The notes: a model not told the origin generated them from the sequence alone. A DNA stretch of 42,471 bases from Actinomycetota bacterium (GCA_040757835.1 JBFLWJ010000017.1:26028-68498); one strand, 5' to 3'. Shown: positions 22,605-32,076, counted from the first letter of the stretch. Made by a program: numbers and translations.

Positions 22605-24986
22605 ATGCCTGGAGAGTCTGATCGGATATCCATGCGGGATGAGGGCCGGTTTGTCCCCGTGCTGTCCACGCCATCGGGCATACCTTCCCTGGCCATCTAT
22701 CTCGAGGAGACCGGCGGGGAGAAGCTGATCGCCGAGGGCTCCCCACTGCTTGATGTGTTCACCAGAGGTCCATACACGCTGGCGCGCCGACCGCATCCCG
22801 AGGCATCCCTGGATATCGAGAACTCGCTCCTCGGTGTCGGCGAGGGCGTCTTCCGCATGGAACACAGGTTGCGGGCCAAGCGCAGGACCTACCTGGTCAG
22901 CTGCATGGCATCGCTCGACCTGACCAGCCCTCCCGGCGAAGACGCTTTCCGCTTCGTCCCCCACCTCCACCCCAAGGACAAGATGGTCGCACCCGACCAG
23001 ATATTCCGCTCACCATGCGCCATTCTGGAGGGGGAGCCGGCGACGCTGGCCATGGTGCCGGACCTCACATCCTTGAGCGAGCTCAACCGGGCGCGTTTGA
23101 GGACGGCTTTTACCCTTAAGGGGAACACCATAACCTACGGCATCGTGGGGCACCGCGTGAAGGGCCACGTCTATTTCTACGCCCGCTCCCTCCCCGGTTT
23201 TTACCTGGCAAAGGACCAGGAGGCCGTGCTTGCTTACTACGTATTCGTCACCCGGGATACGGGAGCCGGACTCCACCGCAGGATCAATTCGTTCCTGTGG
23301 GAGAACTACGGCCGCAAGCGTATGGCCGGACCCGGTCCGCAGCGGCTTCCCCTTGATCAGGCGGCCGAGATGGCCGGGAAGTGGGCGTTTCTCAACGATG
23401 AGAACTGGACCGACCTGGACATGGGTGGAGTACGTTGCGGCGGTGCCTACGCATACAACATGAACTCCATGTTCCCCCCTCTGCGCAGGGACAGGCTCAC
23501 CAATACCGCCTTCATCCTCCTGCCGGGCCTCTACGCCTTCATACTCAGGTTCGGGGCTTCCCACGTCACCAGCCGTCCTGTGCTCTACCGCCTGCTGCGC
23601 CGGTCACTGGGTTCGAACCCCGGCGCATCCCCTTCGGTGATAGAGCTGCAGAGCTGGTTCAACAATGTGCGCTCCGCATATGGAGCCGTCTGGCTCGCGC
23701 ACGAGAAAGAGGATACGGAACTCGAGGCCAGGGCTTCGCAAGTCCCGCGGTTCGCCCTGGCATCTCCTCGCCCGCACGGGTTCTTCCCGGCCGTGCTCTA
23801 CCTCGTGGGTGAAAAAATGGTCTGGAGAAAGGGGACGCGTGGGTTCACCGTTCTTGACCGCTACCACCTCGCCGACAGCTGTACCACCGCCTACCACCTC
23901 CTTGAGTGGTGCCGTGACCTGGGCGAGGAGCCCGGTATGGTCGAAGCCTGCCGCAGGCAGGCCGACGAAGTCATGAAGCTCCAGCTCCCCGGCGGGGCCT
24001 TCCCGGCATGGTTCGGGTTCAAGCGCGGAAAGGCAGTTATCGATCCCTGTCTGGCGGAGAGCGCCGAGTCCGCTTCCGCGGTCATGTTCCTGGCGCTGCT
24101 CGCGCTTATCACCGGTGAGGACCGGTACCTGCGCAACGCAAGGGCGGGTGGTGATTTCCTCATCGACAGGGTAGTAGCTCCCAATACATGGTACGACTAT
24201 GAGACTTTCTTCTCGTGTTCCCCCAAACCCGTCGGCTGGACCGATCCCCGCAGTGGCTGCCGTCCGGAAAACACCATGTGCGTCTTCTGGACCGCGGCCG
24301 CCTTCCTGCACCTCTTCCAGGCCTGCGGCGAGGACCGCTACCTGGAGGCCGGGCGCAGAGCACTTGACCGCCTCCTCGCATATCACCAGGTGTGGGGTCC
24401 GCCGTTTCTCTCCATCGACGCATTCGGCGGCTTCGCTTCCCAGAACACCGATGCGGAATGGAACGATGCCCGTCAAGGCCTGATAGCCCCCCTGCTTATC
24501 GACTATTACCATGCCACGGGTGAGCCGGAATACTTCGAGCGCGGCATCGCCACGCTGCGTGCCTGTTTCACCACCATGTACCTGGGCCGCGAGCCCTACG
24601 TACCCCTCCGCCCTTCGGTCCTCGGAGGCATCGAGGAGAACTACGCTCACTTCGGCTACGATGTACCCACTCCCGGCTACCTCATGCTCGACTGGGGGGC
24701 CGGCTCCTCCCTTTATGCGGCCGCCCGTATACTCTCGCGGCACGGCCAGGTCTTCGTGGATGTGCGGGCCGGCCGGGCTTTCGGTATCGACGGTTGCAGG
24801 GTGACCGCTTACGAACGCGAGGGAGACACTCTACACCTGCGCATCGAATCCCAGCTGCCTGGAGCGAGGGAACTCAGGATCGTGTGCGAGCACGACGGCG
24901 CGCCATTGCGCCTTACCGTGAACGGCCGCGAACTGGGAGCCCGGGACAGCGCCACCCTGAGGTCCGGCGTCACCGCCGCCATCTGA
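22605..24986 (+). CDS. Six-hairpin glycosidase-like protein of unknown specificity
   Basis: A 793-residue protein without signal peptide. The first 250 residues are beta-rich and of unknown role. From about 330 to 700 the regular hydrophobic helical repeats (for example 'GYLMLDWGAGSSLYAAARIL', 'SFLALLALITGEDRYLRNA', 'AFLHLFQACGEDRYLEAGRRAL') match an (alpha/alpha)6 toroid as in six-hairpin glycosidases and glucuronyl hydrolases. The C-terminal 80 residues form a beta domain. No catalytic acid is certain. It lies after a TetR regulator, so sugar or uronate uptake/utilisation is plausible. Start ATG 22605 has a weak site; an ATG at residue 10 is possible. Confidence 0.6.
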   Translation: MPGESDRISMRDEGRFVPVLSTPSGIPSLAIYLEETGGEKLIAEGSPLLDVFTRGPYTLARRPHPEASLDIENSLLGVGEGVFRMEHRLRAKRRTYLVSCMASLDLTSPPGEDAFRFVPHLHPKDKMVAPDQIFRSPCAILEGEPATLAMVPDLTSLSELNRARLRTAFTLKGNTITYGIVGHRVKGHVYFYARSLPGFYLAKDQEAVLAYYVFVTRDTGAGLHRRINSFLWENYGRKRMAGPGPQRLPLDQAAEMAGKWAFLNDENWTDLDMGGVRCGGAYAYNMNSMFPPLRRDRLTNTAFILLPGLYAFILRFGASHVTSRPVLYRLLRRSLGSNPGASPSVIELQSWFNNVRSAYGAVWLAHEKEDTELEARASQVPRFALASPRPHGFFPAVLYLVGEKMVWRKGTRGFTVLDRYHLADSCTTAYHLLEWCRDLGEEPGMVEACRRQADEVMKLQLPGGAFPAWFGFKRGKAVIDPCLAESAESASAVMFLALLALITGEDRYLRNARAGGDFLIDRVVAPNTWYDYETFFSCSPKPVGWTDPRSGCRPENTMCVFWTAAAFLHLFQACGEDRYLEAGRRALDRLLAYHQVWGPPFLSIDAFGGFASQNTDAEWNDARQGLIAPLLIDYYHATGEPEYFERGIATLRACFTTMYLGREPYVPLRPSVLGGIEENYAHFGYDVPTPGYLMLDWGAGSSLYAAARILSRHGQVFVDVRAGRAFGIDGCRVTAYEREGDTLHLRIESQLPGARELRIVCEHDGAPLRLTVNGRELGARDSATLRSGVTAAI

Positions 24987-25014
24987 TTGAAGAGAGCTTG
25001 TCGACCAGTCCGCC

Positions 25015-26088
25015 TCAAGTCCGCGGCGAGATCTCTATATCAAGGTCGCCGTCCGCGGCCTGTTCCCAGTCCGCTAACCCTCCTCCGCCGGTAGCCTGCT
25101 CGAACAGGCCGAGCGCCAATCCGATGAGCACAGGAGCAATGCACGGGTTTTCCAGGCGCATGCGCATCCGCCCATCCACCCATTCGCACTCCGCCAGGTT
25201 TCCCAGGCCCCTGAAGGCCAACTGTGTCCGGAGTCTCGCGGGGTCCCGCGTATCCTCGGCACTGAGGGGGCCGCCCTTCACAAACCCCCTCTGCGCCTCG
25301 ATCACCGCCCTGGTTATATCCTCACCCAACTCCTTCTCCAGCTCCTTGAAGATAGTCTCGTACTCACCCGGACCGGTAAGGACCACGCGCTGACCGCTCT
25401 GCCTGTTCGCGATCATCCCCGGGCCGATCTGCCATTCGAAGCCCTTGAGGGCGGCAGGCCCGCCACAGGTGCCGCACCTCTCGAGGGTGATATCTCCCTC
25501 CTTGTTAGAGTATTCCGGCAGCGGCAACCTCTCCTCGAGCACCCTGTCCCTGGTCGAGACCGAGGTCGTGAATTCGTAGTAGCCGGGTGATATCTCCTCA
25601 TAGGTAGCCGCGCATTCCTTACCGATCAACGCCTCCATGGAGCCGGCCACTATGCCGCTGAGGGCCGCAGGAAACCAGGCGTTCTTCACCCCAAGCTTGA
25701 TATAGTCGCCCTCGTCTCCCTTGAGGCGCTTGGAGATGATCTCGATGTCTCCAAAACCCATGAGCTGGCCCTGCAAGGCCGTGCTTCGCGACGAAAGGTC
25801 TATATGGGTCAGGCGCACGAACTTCCTCACGATCCCCGGGACGAAATGGCTGACATAATCGTAGGCGAGCTTCCTTTCGCTCTCCACGATGATGCGCTCG
25901 ATGGAGAGCCCCAGGATCTCCTCGATCCTTCCGAATACGCCGCAGATGCTGTCATCTTCGATGAAGACCATACGGTGAGAGGGGTCCTTCCTCGATACGA
26001 TCTTGCCGTTGCTCTGCCAGATGTTCTCCCTGGTGATACGCTTGGGCACGCCGCATCCCGGGCAGAGTTTGATGCGATCTTTCTTCAT
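25015..26088 (-). CDS. Double zinc-ribbon, V4R-like protein (paralogue of the gene at 29372)
   Basis: A 357-residue protein of unknown function. CxxC pairs at 9/12 (CPGCG) and 205/208 (CGTCG) mark two zinc ribbons, each followed by a similar helical/beta module, so the protein is an internal duplication. The first module includes 'GFGDIEIISKRL...GDYIKLGVKNAWFP' and 'GSMEALIGKEC', reminiscent of the V4R (4-vinyl reductase-like) fold that binds small molecules. It is downstream of porB by 81 bases with its own GGAGG start, and is a clear paralogue of the divergent gene on the other side of the por operon. A sensor or assembly role with the por genes is inferred. Confidence 0.65.
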   Translation of the reverse strand: MKKDRIKLCPGCGVPKRITRENIWQSNGKIVSRKDPSHRMVFIEDDSICGVFGRIEEILGLSIERIIVESERKLAYDYVSHFVPGIVRKFVRLTHIDLSSRSTALQGQLMGFGDIEIISKRLKGDEGDYIKLGVKNAWFPAALSGIVAGSMEALIGKECAATYEEISPGYYEFTTSVSTRDRVLEERLPLPEYSNKEGDITLERCGTCGGPAALKGFEWQIGPGMIANRQSGQRVVLTGPGEYETIFKELEKELGEDITRAVIEAQRGFVKGGPLSAEDTRDPARLRTQLAFRGLGNLAECEWVDGRMRMRLENPCIAPVLIGLALGLFEQATGGGGLADWEQAADGDLDIEISPRT

Positions 26089-26169
26089 GATTCCGCCTCC
26101 AATGATTCATCTATATACATATTGATTATCCGTATTTTGGCCGGAATCCTTGAATAGGGGCCGAGCTTG

Positions 26170-27084
26170 TCAGGCGCCGGTGAGGGTGGCGGGTCCCGGC
26201 TCCAGGCGGGAGTTCTCCTCCGCCATCAGCCTTAACTCCTCCAGGATGGGTTCACCCCCTGGCTTGAAGAGATGGGCGAAGCGCTTCTGCGGGCGTAGGT
26301 AATCCTCCACCGGCCTGCGATCCTTGACCTTCTTCACCTTGGTGATCACGCCGTTCTCTATCTCGAAGAGCGGGAAGAGGAAGGTCTCGGTGGCCAGGCG
26401 GGCCATCTCCTGCGATAGATGAGATTCTATCCCCCACCCGGGGACGCAGGGCACCAGCAAGTGCAGGTACTTAGGCCCCTCTATCTCGAGGGCCTTCTGC
26501 ACCTTGCGCATGAGGTCGCGCGGCTCGGCCGGGGTCGCGGTGGCCACGTAGGGAACGCCGTGGGCAACGGCGATGAGGGGCATGTTTTTCTTGCGCGTGA
26601 CGTTGCCCCAAGTCTTACGCCCCGGCGGGCTGGTGGTGGTGCGCGCCCCCGGCGGCGTAAGACTGGAGCGCTGATACCCGGTGTTCATGTAGCCCTCGTT
26701 GTCGTAACAGACGTAGAGGATGTCGTGCCCACGCTCGAACATACCGCTGATGCACCCCATGCCGATGTCCGCCGTGCCTCCGTCGCCGGCCTGGGCGATG
26801 ATATTCACGCCCTCGTAGCGCCCCATGGCCTTGAGGGTGACCTCCATGCCGGAAGCCACCGCCGCGGCGTTCTCGAAGAGGGAGTGGATCCAGGGGACCT
26901 CCCAGGAGGTCCGCGGGTAGGTCGTCGTATAGACCTCCAGGCACCCGGTGGCGTTGGCGATGATGGTGCGCGGACCGGCCGCCTTTATCACCAGCCGCGC
27001 GCCTATGGCCTGGCCGCAGCCCGCGCACCCGGTATGCCCCGGTTCCATGAGGTTGATGATGCGCCCCTCTTCCCTCTCCATCAT
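26170..27084 (-). CDS. porB: Pyruvate:ferredoxin oxidoreductase, beta subunit
   Basis: A 304-residue subunit. The N-terminal motif 'GHTGCAGCGQAIGARL' has Cys residues binding a 4Fe-4S cluster. The TPP motif appears as 'QAGDGGTADIGMG..' through 'VCYDNEGYMNTGYQRSS'. A second Cys occurs in 'LVPCVPGWGIE'. With PorA, PorG and PorD it oxidises pyruvate to acetyl-CoA and CO2 and reduces ferredoxin. The ATG at 27084 overlaps the porA stop. This frame has long unrelated upstream reading that is only the shadow of porA. Confidence 0.88.
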   Translation of the reverse strand: MMEREEGRIINLMEPGHTGCAGCGQAIGARLVIKAAGPRTIIANATGCLEVYTTTYPRTSWEVPWIHSLFENAAAVASGMEVTLKAMGRYEGVNIIAQAGDGGTADIGMGCISGMFERGHDILYVCYDNEGYMNTGYQRSSLTPPGARTTTSPPGRKTWGNVTRKKNMPLIAVAHGVPYVATATPAEPRDLMRKVQKALEIEGPKYLHLLVPCVPGWGIESHLSQEMARLATETFLFPLFEIENGVITKVKKVKDRRPVEDYLRPQKRFAHLFKPGGEPILEELRLMAEENSRLEPGPATLTGA

Positions 27085-28256
27085 CCCTCGTCTCCCTTGA
27101 GCAGTTCCTCCCTGAGTCCGCGGAACTCCACGCGGCAGGCGGGGTTCGCGGCCAGGTCCCGCGCCACCTGCTTTATCTCCTCGACGGTGATGTCCCTGCC
27201 GCCAAGGCCCATGATGAAACTGGATATCTCCGGCGAGTCCTCGCCGCAGAAGGCGGCGCGCAGCTCCGAGCAGAGCGTGCCCTCCAGGCCCAGCGAGATA
27301 TCCTTCTCGATCACCCCCACCGTCTGGGTCTCCTTGACCGCATCGTGGATGGCGTCCTTGGGGAAGGGCCGGAAACAGCGCACCTTGATCAGGCCCACCT
27401 TGAGGCCCTCCTCCTCGCGCAGCTCGTCCACGGCCACGCGCATGGTGCCGAGGAGGGAGCCCATGGAGACCAGCACCACCTCCGCGCCTTCCATGCCATA
27501 GGAGTCGATGACGCCGGTGCCGCCGCGGCCGAAGGCCTCGCGGTACTCCTCGCAGACCCGCTTGATCACCTGGCGCGCCTCCATCATGTCCATGTGCACG
27601 TTGTAGCGCGTCTCCATGTAGGCGTCTGGGCCCACCATGGATCCCATGGTGAAGGGGTCGTCCGGGTCCAGCCTGTCGGCAGGCCGGTAAGGCGGCAGGA
27701 AGCGGTCGACCTCCTCCTGCCCGGGTATGTCCACCGGCTCCCATGTGTGGGTGAGCACGTAGCCGTCCATGCACACCATCACCGGGATCATCAGCTCCTC
27801 GGCGATCTTGAAGGCCTGGATGTGGGTGTCCACCGCCTCCTGGTTGTCCTCCACGAATAGCTGGATCCAGCCGGAATCGCGGATGGACACCGCGTCCTGC
27901 TGGTCGTTCCAGATGTTGATGGGCGCGGAGACGGCGCGGTTGGCGCAGGTCATCACCACCGGCAGGCGCAGCCCCGCGATGTTGAAGATCACCTCCACCA
28001 TGAGCAGCAGCCCCTGCGAGCTGGTGGCGGTGTAGGTGCGGCCCCCCACGGCGCTGCCGCCGAGGACGATGGAGGCGGCTCCGAACTCGCTCTCCGCCAG
28101 CACGTAGCCGGCGTCGAGGCGGCCGTCCGCCACCATGCGCGACAGCTCCTCCACGATGTGGGTCTGGGGCGTGATTGGGTAGGCGCAGACCATGTCCGGG
28201 CGGCACAAGCGCACCGCCTCGGCCACCGCCACGGAGCCCTCGAGTATCGTCTTCAC
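27081..28256 (-). CDS. porA: Pyruvate:ferredoxin oxidoreductase, alpha subunit
   Basis: A 391-residue subunit. Characteristic sequence: 'AYPITPQTHIVEELS' near the start, 'ESEFGAASIVLGGSAVGGRTYTATSSQG', and 'ANRAVSAPINIWNDQQDA', all typical of PorA. It forms the catalytic core with PorB. Starts GTG (28254-28256), four bases after the porD stop. Related 2-ketoacid oxidoreductases exist; pyruvate is the best guess but not certain. Confidence 0.88.
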   Translation of the reverse strand: MKTILEGSVAVAEAVRLCRPDMVCAYPITPQTHIVEELSRMVADGRLDAGYVLAESEFGAASIVLGGSAVGGRTYTATSSQGLLLMVEVIFNIAGLRLPVVMTCANRAVSAPINIWNDQQDAVSIRDSGWIQLFVEDNQEAVDTHIQAFKIAEELMIPVMVCMDGYVLTHTWEPVDIPGQEEVDRFLPPYRPADRLDPDDPFTMGSMVGPDAYMETRYNVHMDMMEARQVIKRVCEEYREAFGRGGTGVIDSYGMEGAEVVLVSMGSLLGTMRVAVDELREEEGLKVGLIKVRCFRPFPKDAIHDAVKETQTVGVIEKDISLGLEGTLCSELRAAFCGEDSPEISSFIMGLGGRDITVEEIKQVARDLAANPACRVEFRGLREELLKGDEG

Positions 28257-28260
28257 GCCA

Positions 28261-28581
28261 TCACTTCCCTTTCCCTTGCTGCCCTTCCCTGCCGTCTTTC
28301 AGCATCGCCTCGGGAATCTCGCATCCTTCCTCGAGCACCATGTCGATATCGTCCACCGGGCATTCGTGGGCGCAGATACCACAACCCTTGCAGTAGTCCA
28401 GGTTGACGTCGAACTTCTTCTTCTCTATCTGGTAGACGGTGCCCTCGGGACATCCCAGGAAGCATCTCTGGCATCCGATGCAGTCCTTCTGCTTGTATAC
28501 CGGGTGTTTGCCGCGCCAGGCCCTGGTCTGGTTCTCCAGGCTGGTGCCCGGCCTGCCCCTCCTGCCTACGAAGACGCGCAT
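28261..28581 (-). CDS. porD: Pyruvate:ferredoxin oxidoreductase, delta (ferredoxin) subunit
   Basis: A 106-residue ferredoxin with two 4Fe-4S motifs: C34-x2-C37-x2-C40-x3-C44 and C64-x2-C67-x2-C70-x3-C74. It carries electrons from PorB to free ferredoxin. The ATG at 28581 overlaps the porG stop (TGATG); a longer in-frame start upstream overlaps porG and is unlikely. The C-terminus is a charged extension. Confidence 0.88.
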   Translation of the reverse strand: MRVFVGRRGRPGTSLENQTRAWRGKHPVYKQKDCIGCQRCFLGCPEGTVYQIEKKKFDVNLDYCKGCGICAHECPVDDIDMVLEEGCEIPEAMLKDGREGQQGKGK

Positions 28582-29126
28582 CAGCCGCACTCCCCTATAC
28601 GTTCGCATGCCACCCTGGTGGCCTCTGCCTCTTTCTCCCCCAGCTCACCGGGAAAGCGCTCTCGGATAGCATCGGTAACCGCTTCCAATCGGACCAATCC
28701 CGTGGCGCAAGCGAACGCCCCCACCATGACCACGTTGAAGAAAGGCTGCCCGATGACCTCGTATGCTACCTGCAGCGCTGGAACGGTATAGATCTTGAAG
28801 CCGGCCGCTATGGGCAGCTCCTCGCCGGGCCGGTTGGTGTTGACCAGCACGGCGCCGCCCGGCTTCAAGCCCTCCATGACGTCCCCGGAATATAGCAGGC
28901 CCGGGTCCTGGACGATGAGGTAATCCGGCTCGTATACCTGCTGCCGCAGACTGATGGGTTTGTCGCTGATACGCACGAAGGCGACCACCGGAGCCCCCTG
29001 TCTCTCGGCTCCGAAACTGGGAAACGCCTGGGAGCACTTGCCGTCGGCGAAAGCGGCCTGGGCCAGCAACTCGGCGGCGGTGACGTTCCCCATGCCGCCA
29101 CGGCCATGTACGCGTATTTCCTTCAT
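28581..29126 (-). CDS. porG: Pyruvate:ferredoxin oxidoreductase, gamma subunit
   Basis: A 181-residue subunit with the family opening 'EIRVHGRGGMGNVTAAELLAQAAF' and 'FPSFGAERQGAPVVAFVRIS'. It helps bind CoA in the holoenzyme. Start ATG 29126 with a strong GGGAGGG. Gene order porG-porD-porA-porB is the four-subunit arrangement of archaea and some anaerobic bacteria. Confidence 0.87.
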   Translation of the reverse strand: MKEIRVHGRGGMGNVTAAELLAQAAFADGKCSQAFPSFGAERQGAPVVAFVRISDKPISLRQQVYEPDYLIVQDPGLLYSGDVMEGLKPGGAVLVNTNRPGEELPIAAGFKIYTVPALQVAYEVIGQPFFNVVMVGAFACATGLVRLEAVTDAIRERFPGELGEKEAEATRVACERIGECG

Positions 29127-29137
29127 CGTCCCTCCCT

Positions 29138-29209
29138 TCACAAAGAGAATTCCCCAGCGGCCCTCCTGATAAACTCCAGCGATTCCAGCGCGGAGAAGCA
29201 CGTGGCCAT
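29138..29209 (-). CDS. Possible 23-residue leader ORF upstream of porG
   Basis: A short minus-strand frame starts ATG at 29209 with GGGGGAG just before it and stops 11 bases before porG. The peptide is MATCFSALESLEFIRRAAG.. then EFSL. It has no family and no known attenuator codons. It could be a leader peptide, a remnant, or chance. Confidence 0.3.
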   Translation of the reverse strand: MATCFSALESLEFIRRAAGEFSL

Positions 29210-29371
29210 CTCCCCCGGAGCGGGGACAGGACGTTTCGCCCTCACGCCCGCGGGGTACTAAGTTAATAAGTCGCATTTGCCGATGATAATCGCATGTCTC
29301 TCCGTTTTGACGAGGCTGGAGCAGCACGCCGGGGGGACCGAGACCTATTGCGAAAAACGCGGGAGGGAGAG

Positions 29372-30424
29372 ATGAAGAAGATAATGGTTTGCGCGGATTG
29401 CGGGGTACCCATTGAGATCTCGCGGGGATCCAGATGGGAGGACAACGGCACCATCGACGCACTCAGGACCCCCGGTCAGAGGAGCCTCCTGTATGAAGTG
29501 GAAGGCATCGATGGCCTCTTCAGAAACATCGAGAAGCTGGTGGGACAATCCGTTAACCGCGTCGTCGCCGAGGGCAAGAGAAAGAACAGCCTGGAGTTCC
29601 TGGAAAGTTATTTCTCCGGCATTACCGGCCTTCTTGCCAGGACGGTGGGGCGGCGCCGCGTCTACAACACCATCGCCAGCCTGGGCGCCACGTTCGGCTA
29701 TGGACATTTCGAGATCCGGGACATAAGGCGTGGCGAATACGTCATCGTCTTCGCCCGCAACGTGTACAGCATGCCCCTGCTCACCGGCGACCTCGTCGCG
29801 ACCTTCAACGTGACCGAAAGGCTCCCCGCGAATGTCAGCATCGAGGAAGAGAGCGATGGGTACCTGATCAGGATCGAGCGGGGCAACGAGCTGGAGGAAG
29901 AGCTTACCTCCCGCCTTGAAGCCGAGATCCTCGTTCCCAAGCCTGGCGACATCGCCTTCGACACCTGCCCGTCCTGCGGTGCTCCCATCGACCTCAAGCA
30001 ATGGCGTTTCGATACCGAAGAGGGCGTCATAACGGACACCGTCACCGGAAGGCGCATGGCCTCCATGGGTATCGAACAGATAGACGCGGTATTGAGAGAG
30101 TTGGAAGCGGAGTTGGGCAAGGAGTTCGCCGAGATAATCCTGCGGGCCCAACGGGATTATGTGTTGAACAACCTGGGGAAAGAAGAGATGGCGCAGGGCC
30201 GCTCATACGTACGCCATTTCTTCGCGCTGAGAGGAATGGGCAACCTGGTCGAGTACGAGATCGACGACGGCAGGCTCCAGGCCAGGGTGGAGAACGCCCG
30301 CCCGCCCCTGCTGGTGGCTGGAATCCTCTATGGCGTTTTTGAACTGCTAACCGGCAGGGAGAGTAGCATCGATTATAATCTGCATGATGATGGTAGCCTG
30401 GATATCCGCGTAGTGGCTGTCTAG
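29372..30424 (+). CDS. Double zinc-ribbon, V4R-like protein (paralogue of the gene at 25015)
   Basis: A 350-residue paralogue of the minus-strand gene ending the por cluster. CxxC pairs lie at 7/10 and 199/202. Shared positions include 'CGVP..I.R...W..NG.I' near the start, and in the second half 'ELE.ELG' followed by 'AQR', 'FRGLGNL/LRGMGNL' and 'LENP/VENA'. Both proteins are two copies of a ribbon-plus-V4R-like module. It faces away from porG across 245 bases. ATG 29372 has GGGAGGGAGAG. Function unknown. Confidence 0.65.
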   Translation: MKKIMVCADCGVPIEISRGSRWEDNGTIDALRTPGQRSLLYEVEGIDGLFRNIEKLVGQSVNRVVAEGKRKNSLEFLESYFSGITGLLARTVGRRRVYNTIASLGATFGYGHFEIRDIRRGEYVIVFARNVYSMPLLTGDLVATFNVTERLPANVSIEEESDGYLIRIERGNELEEELTSRLEAEILVPKPGDIAFDTCPSCGAPIDLKQWRFDTEEGVITDTVTGRRMASMGIEQIDAVLRELEAELGKEFAEIILRAQRDYVLNNLGKEEMAQGRSYVRHFFALRGMGNLVEYEIDDGRLQARVENARPPLLVAGILYGVFELLTGRESSIDYNLHDDGSLDIRVVAV

Positions 30425-30552
30425 GGAAGTCCCCCCTCACCCGCGACCAGTGATTGGTCCGGATATAGCCATGCCGCTGACGGACACGCCGGTTTATCCT
30501 ACGCCTGGAAGCTATAATGAGACAGTAATCGATTTCCGCCTGGAGGGGTGCC

Positions 30553-32076
30553 ATGGAAAAGCAGGACACTTGCGCGCTGCCCCCCGACTTCCTCTTCGGG
30601 GTGAGCAACGCCGCTTACCAGGTTGAAGGGGGATACAACCGCGCCGGCGGGCCTTTCAACAACTGGGCGGAATGGGAGAGGGAGGGCAAGGTCGAGGACC
30701 CTGGCGAGACCTGCCGCTTCTGGGAAAGGTACCGCGAACACGTGGACCTGGCCGCCTCCCTGGGGTTGAACGCCTTCCGCCTGAGCCTGGAATGGGCGCG
30801 TCTGCAGCCCTCCACTTTCACCGGCAAGTCCTCACCTCCACCCTGGGACGAGGACGCCGCGGACCGCTACGCGGATATCGTGGGCACGGTCATCGACGCG
30901 GGGATGGAGCCGGTGGTCACCCTGCACCATTTCACCCACCCCGCCTGGTGCGGCGCGGACCTGTGGCTCGACGATTCGTCCCCCGACCTCTTCGCCGCCT
31001 TCGCGGCACGCGCCGCGAGGAGCGTAAACGGGCGGCTCATAGACGCCGGCAAGAGGCCCATCCGCATCTGGGTGACCATAAACGAGCCCAATCTCCTGGG
31101 ATTACTCACCTACGTCACCGGAGAGCACCCCCACGGCAAGTCGGGTATCCGAGCCGCCCGGCACGCCTCCGAGAACCTGACCATCGCCCACGTGCGCGCC
31201 TACAATGCGCTCCACGACGTCTACGAGGAGATGGGCTGGGGCGCTCCCCGGGTGAGCTTCAACAACTACTGCATGTGTTTCTATGTCCTGGACAAGGCCG
31301 GGTTCGACCTCGTGCGCGCGCCCTCACTCGGAGTAACCAGGGCCGGCCTGGAGACGCACATGAGGACAAAAAGACAGGCCTGGGACCGCAGGTTCAGCCG
31401 CCTGGCGGAGGAGAGGTGGGGGCGCAGGTCTTTCCAGACCCTTTACTACCTCTTCATCAACAAGTTCTACGGCAGGCTGGCAGATCCGCTCCGCTCCGCG
31501 CGGGCCATCGATGCCATCTACGCTTCTCCTCGCACCACGCTCGTCGATTACCTGGGCCTGGACATATACGACCCCTTCTCCCCCGCCATGGCCCCCAAGC
31601 TGCCCACGCCGCGCCGCCTGAGGGAGCGAGAGCCGCTGCTGCACACCCCCCTGTGGGAAAACCGTTACGACCCCCACGAGTTCGGGGAGGTGATCCGCGG
31701 CTACGCGGAGGGCGCGGGGCAGCTCCCCATCTACGTGCTGGAGAGCGGCATGTGCCACCGCCAACCCAGAGATGGCGCGGCGGTTTCACGCAAGGACGGC
31801 CTCACCCGCGACACCTTCCTCAAGAACATGCTGGGCGAGGTCCTGAGATGCGTCCAAGAGGGCGTTCCCGTCCAGTCTTACTCGTTCTGGTCGCTCACTG
31901 ACAACTACGAATGGGGGAGCTTCGAGCCCCGTTTCGGCCTGTACGAATACGACTTCTCGCGCGGCGAGGTAAGGGAGACGGACGGGCAGGGTATCGCAGC
32001 CGCGAAGACCTATGCGGGCATCATCGGCGCGCTGCGCTCCGGGGACGCCGAGCGCATCGCCTCCGCTCTCGCCTGA
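30553..32076 (+). CDS. Family 1 glycoside hydrolase (beta-glucosidase-like)
   Basis: A 507-residue GH1 enzyme. Substrate region 'VSNAAYQVEG' (18-26), acid/base E178 in 'WVTINEPN', nucleophile E397 in 'IYVLESGM' (usual family form TENG, here ESG, but Glu kept), and 'SFWSLTDNYEWGSFEPRFGLY' that closes the active site. GH1 enzymes hydrolyse beta-glucosides or galactosides by a retaining mechanism. No signal peptide, so cytoplasmic. ATG 30553 follows GGAGGGG. Precise substrate not known. The changed nucleophile loop may alter activity. Confidence 0.88.
   Translation: MEKQDTCALPPDFLFGVSNAAYQVEGGYNRAGGPFNNWAEWEREGKVEDPGETCRFWERYREHVDLAASLGLNAFRLSLEWARLQPSTFTGKSSPPPWDEDAADRYADIVGTVIDAGMEPVVTLHHFTHPAWCGADLWLDDSSPDLFAAFAARAARSVNGRLIDAGKRPIRIWVTINEPNLLGLLTYVTGEHPHGKSGIRAARHASENLTIAHVRAYNALHDVYEEMGWGAPRVSFNNYCMCFYVLDKAGFDLVRAPSLGVTRAGLETHMRTKRQAWDRRFSRLAEERWGRRSFQTLYYLFINKFYGRLADPLRSARAIDAIYASPRTTLVDYLGLDIYDPFSPAMAPKLPTPRRLREREPLLHTPLWENRYDPHEFGEVIRGYAEGAGQLPIYVLESGMCHRQPRDGAAVSRKDGLTRDTFLKNMLGEVLRCVQEGVPVQSYSFWSLTDNYEWGSFEPRFGLYEYDFSRGEVRETDGQGIAAAKTYAGIIGALRSGDAERIASALA

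Noticed and set aside
22605..24986. Terpene cyclase or lanthionine synthetase (also alpha/alpha toroids)
   Set aside because: No DXDD or QW repeats, and no zinc site; six-hairpin glycosidase-like is closer but function is left open.
27085..28206. Large N-terminal extension of PorB into a 678-residue product
   Set aside because: The extension is GC-rich shadow of porA in another frame; the porA stop and porB ATG overlap clearly marks the true start.
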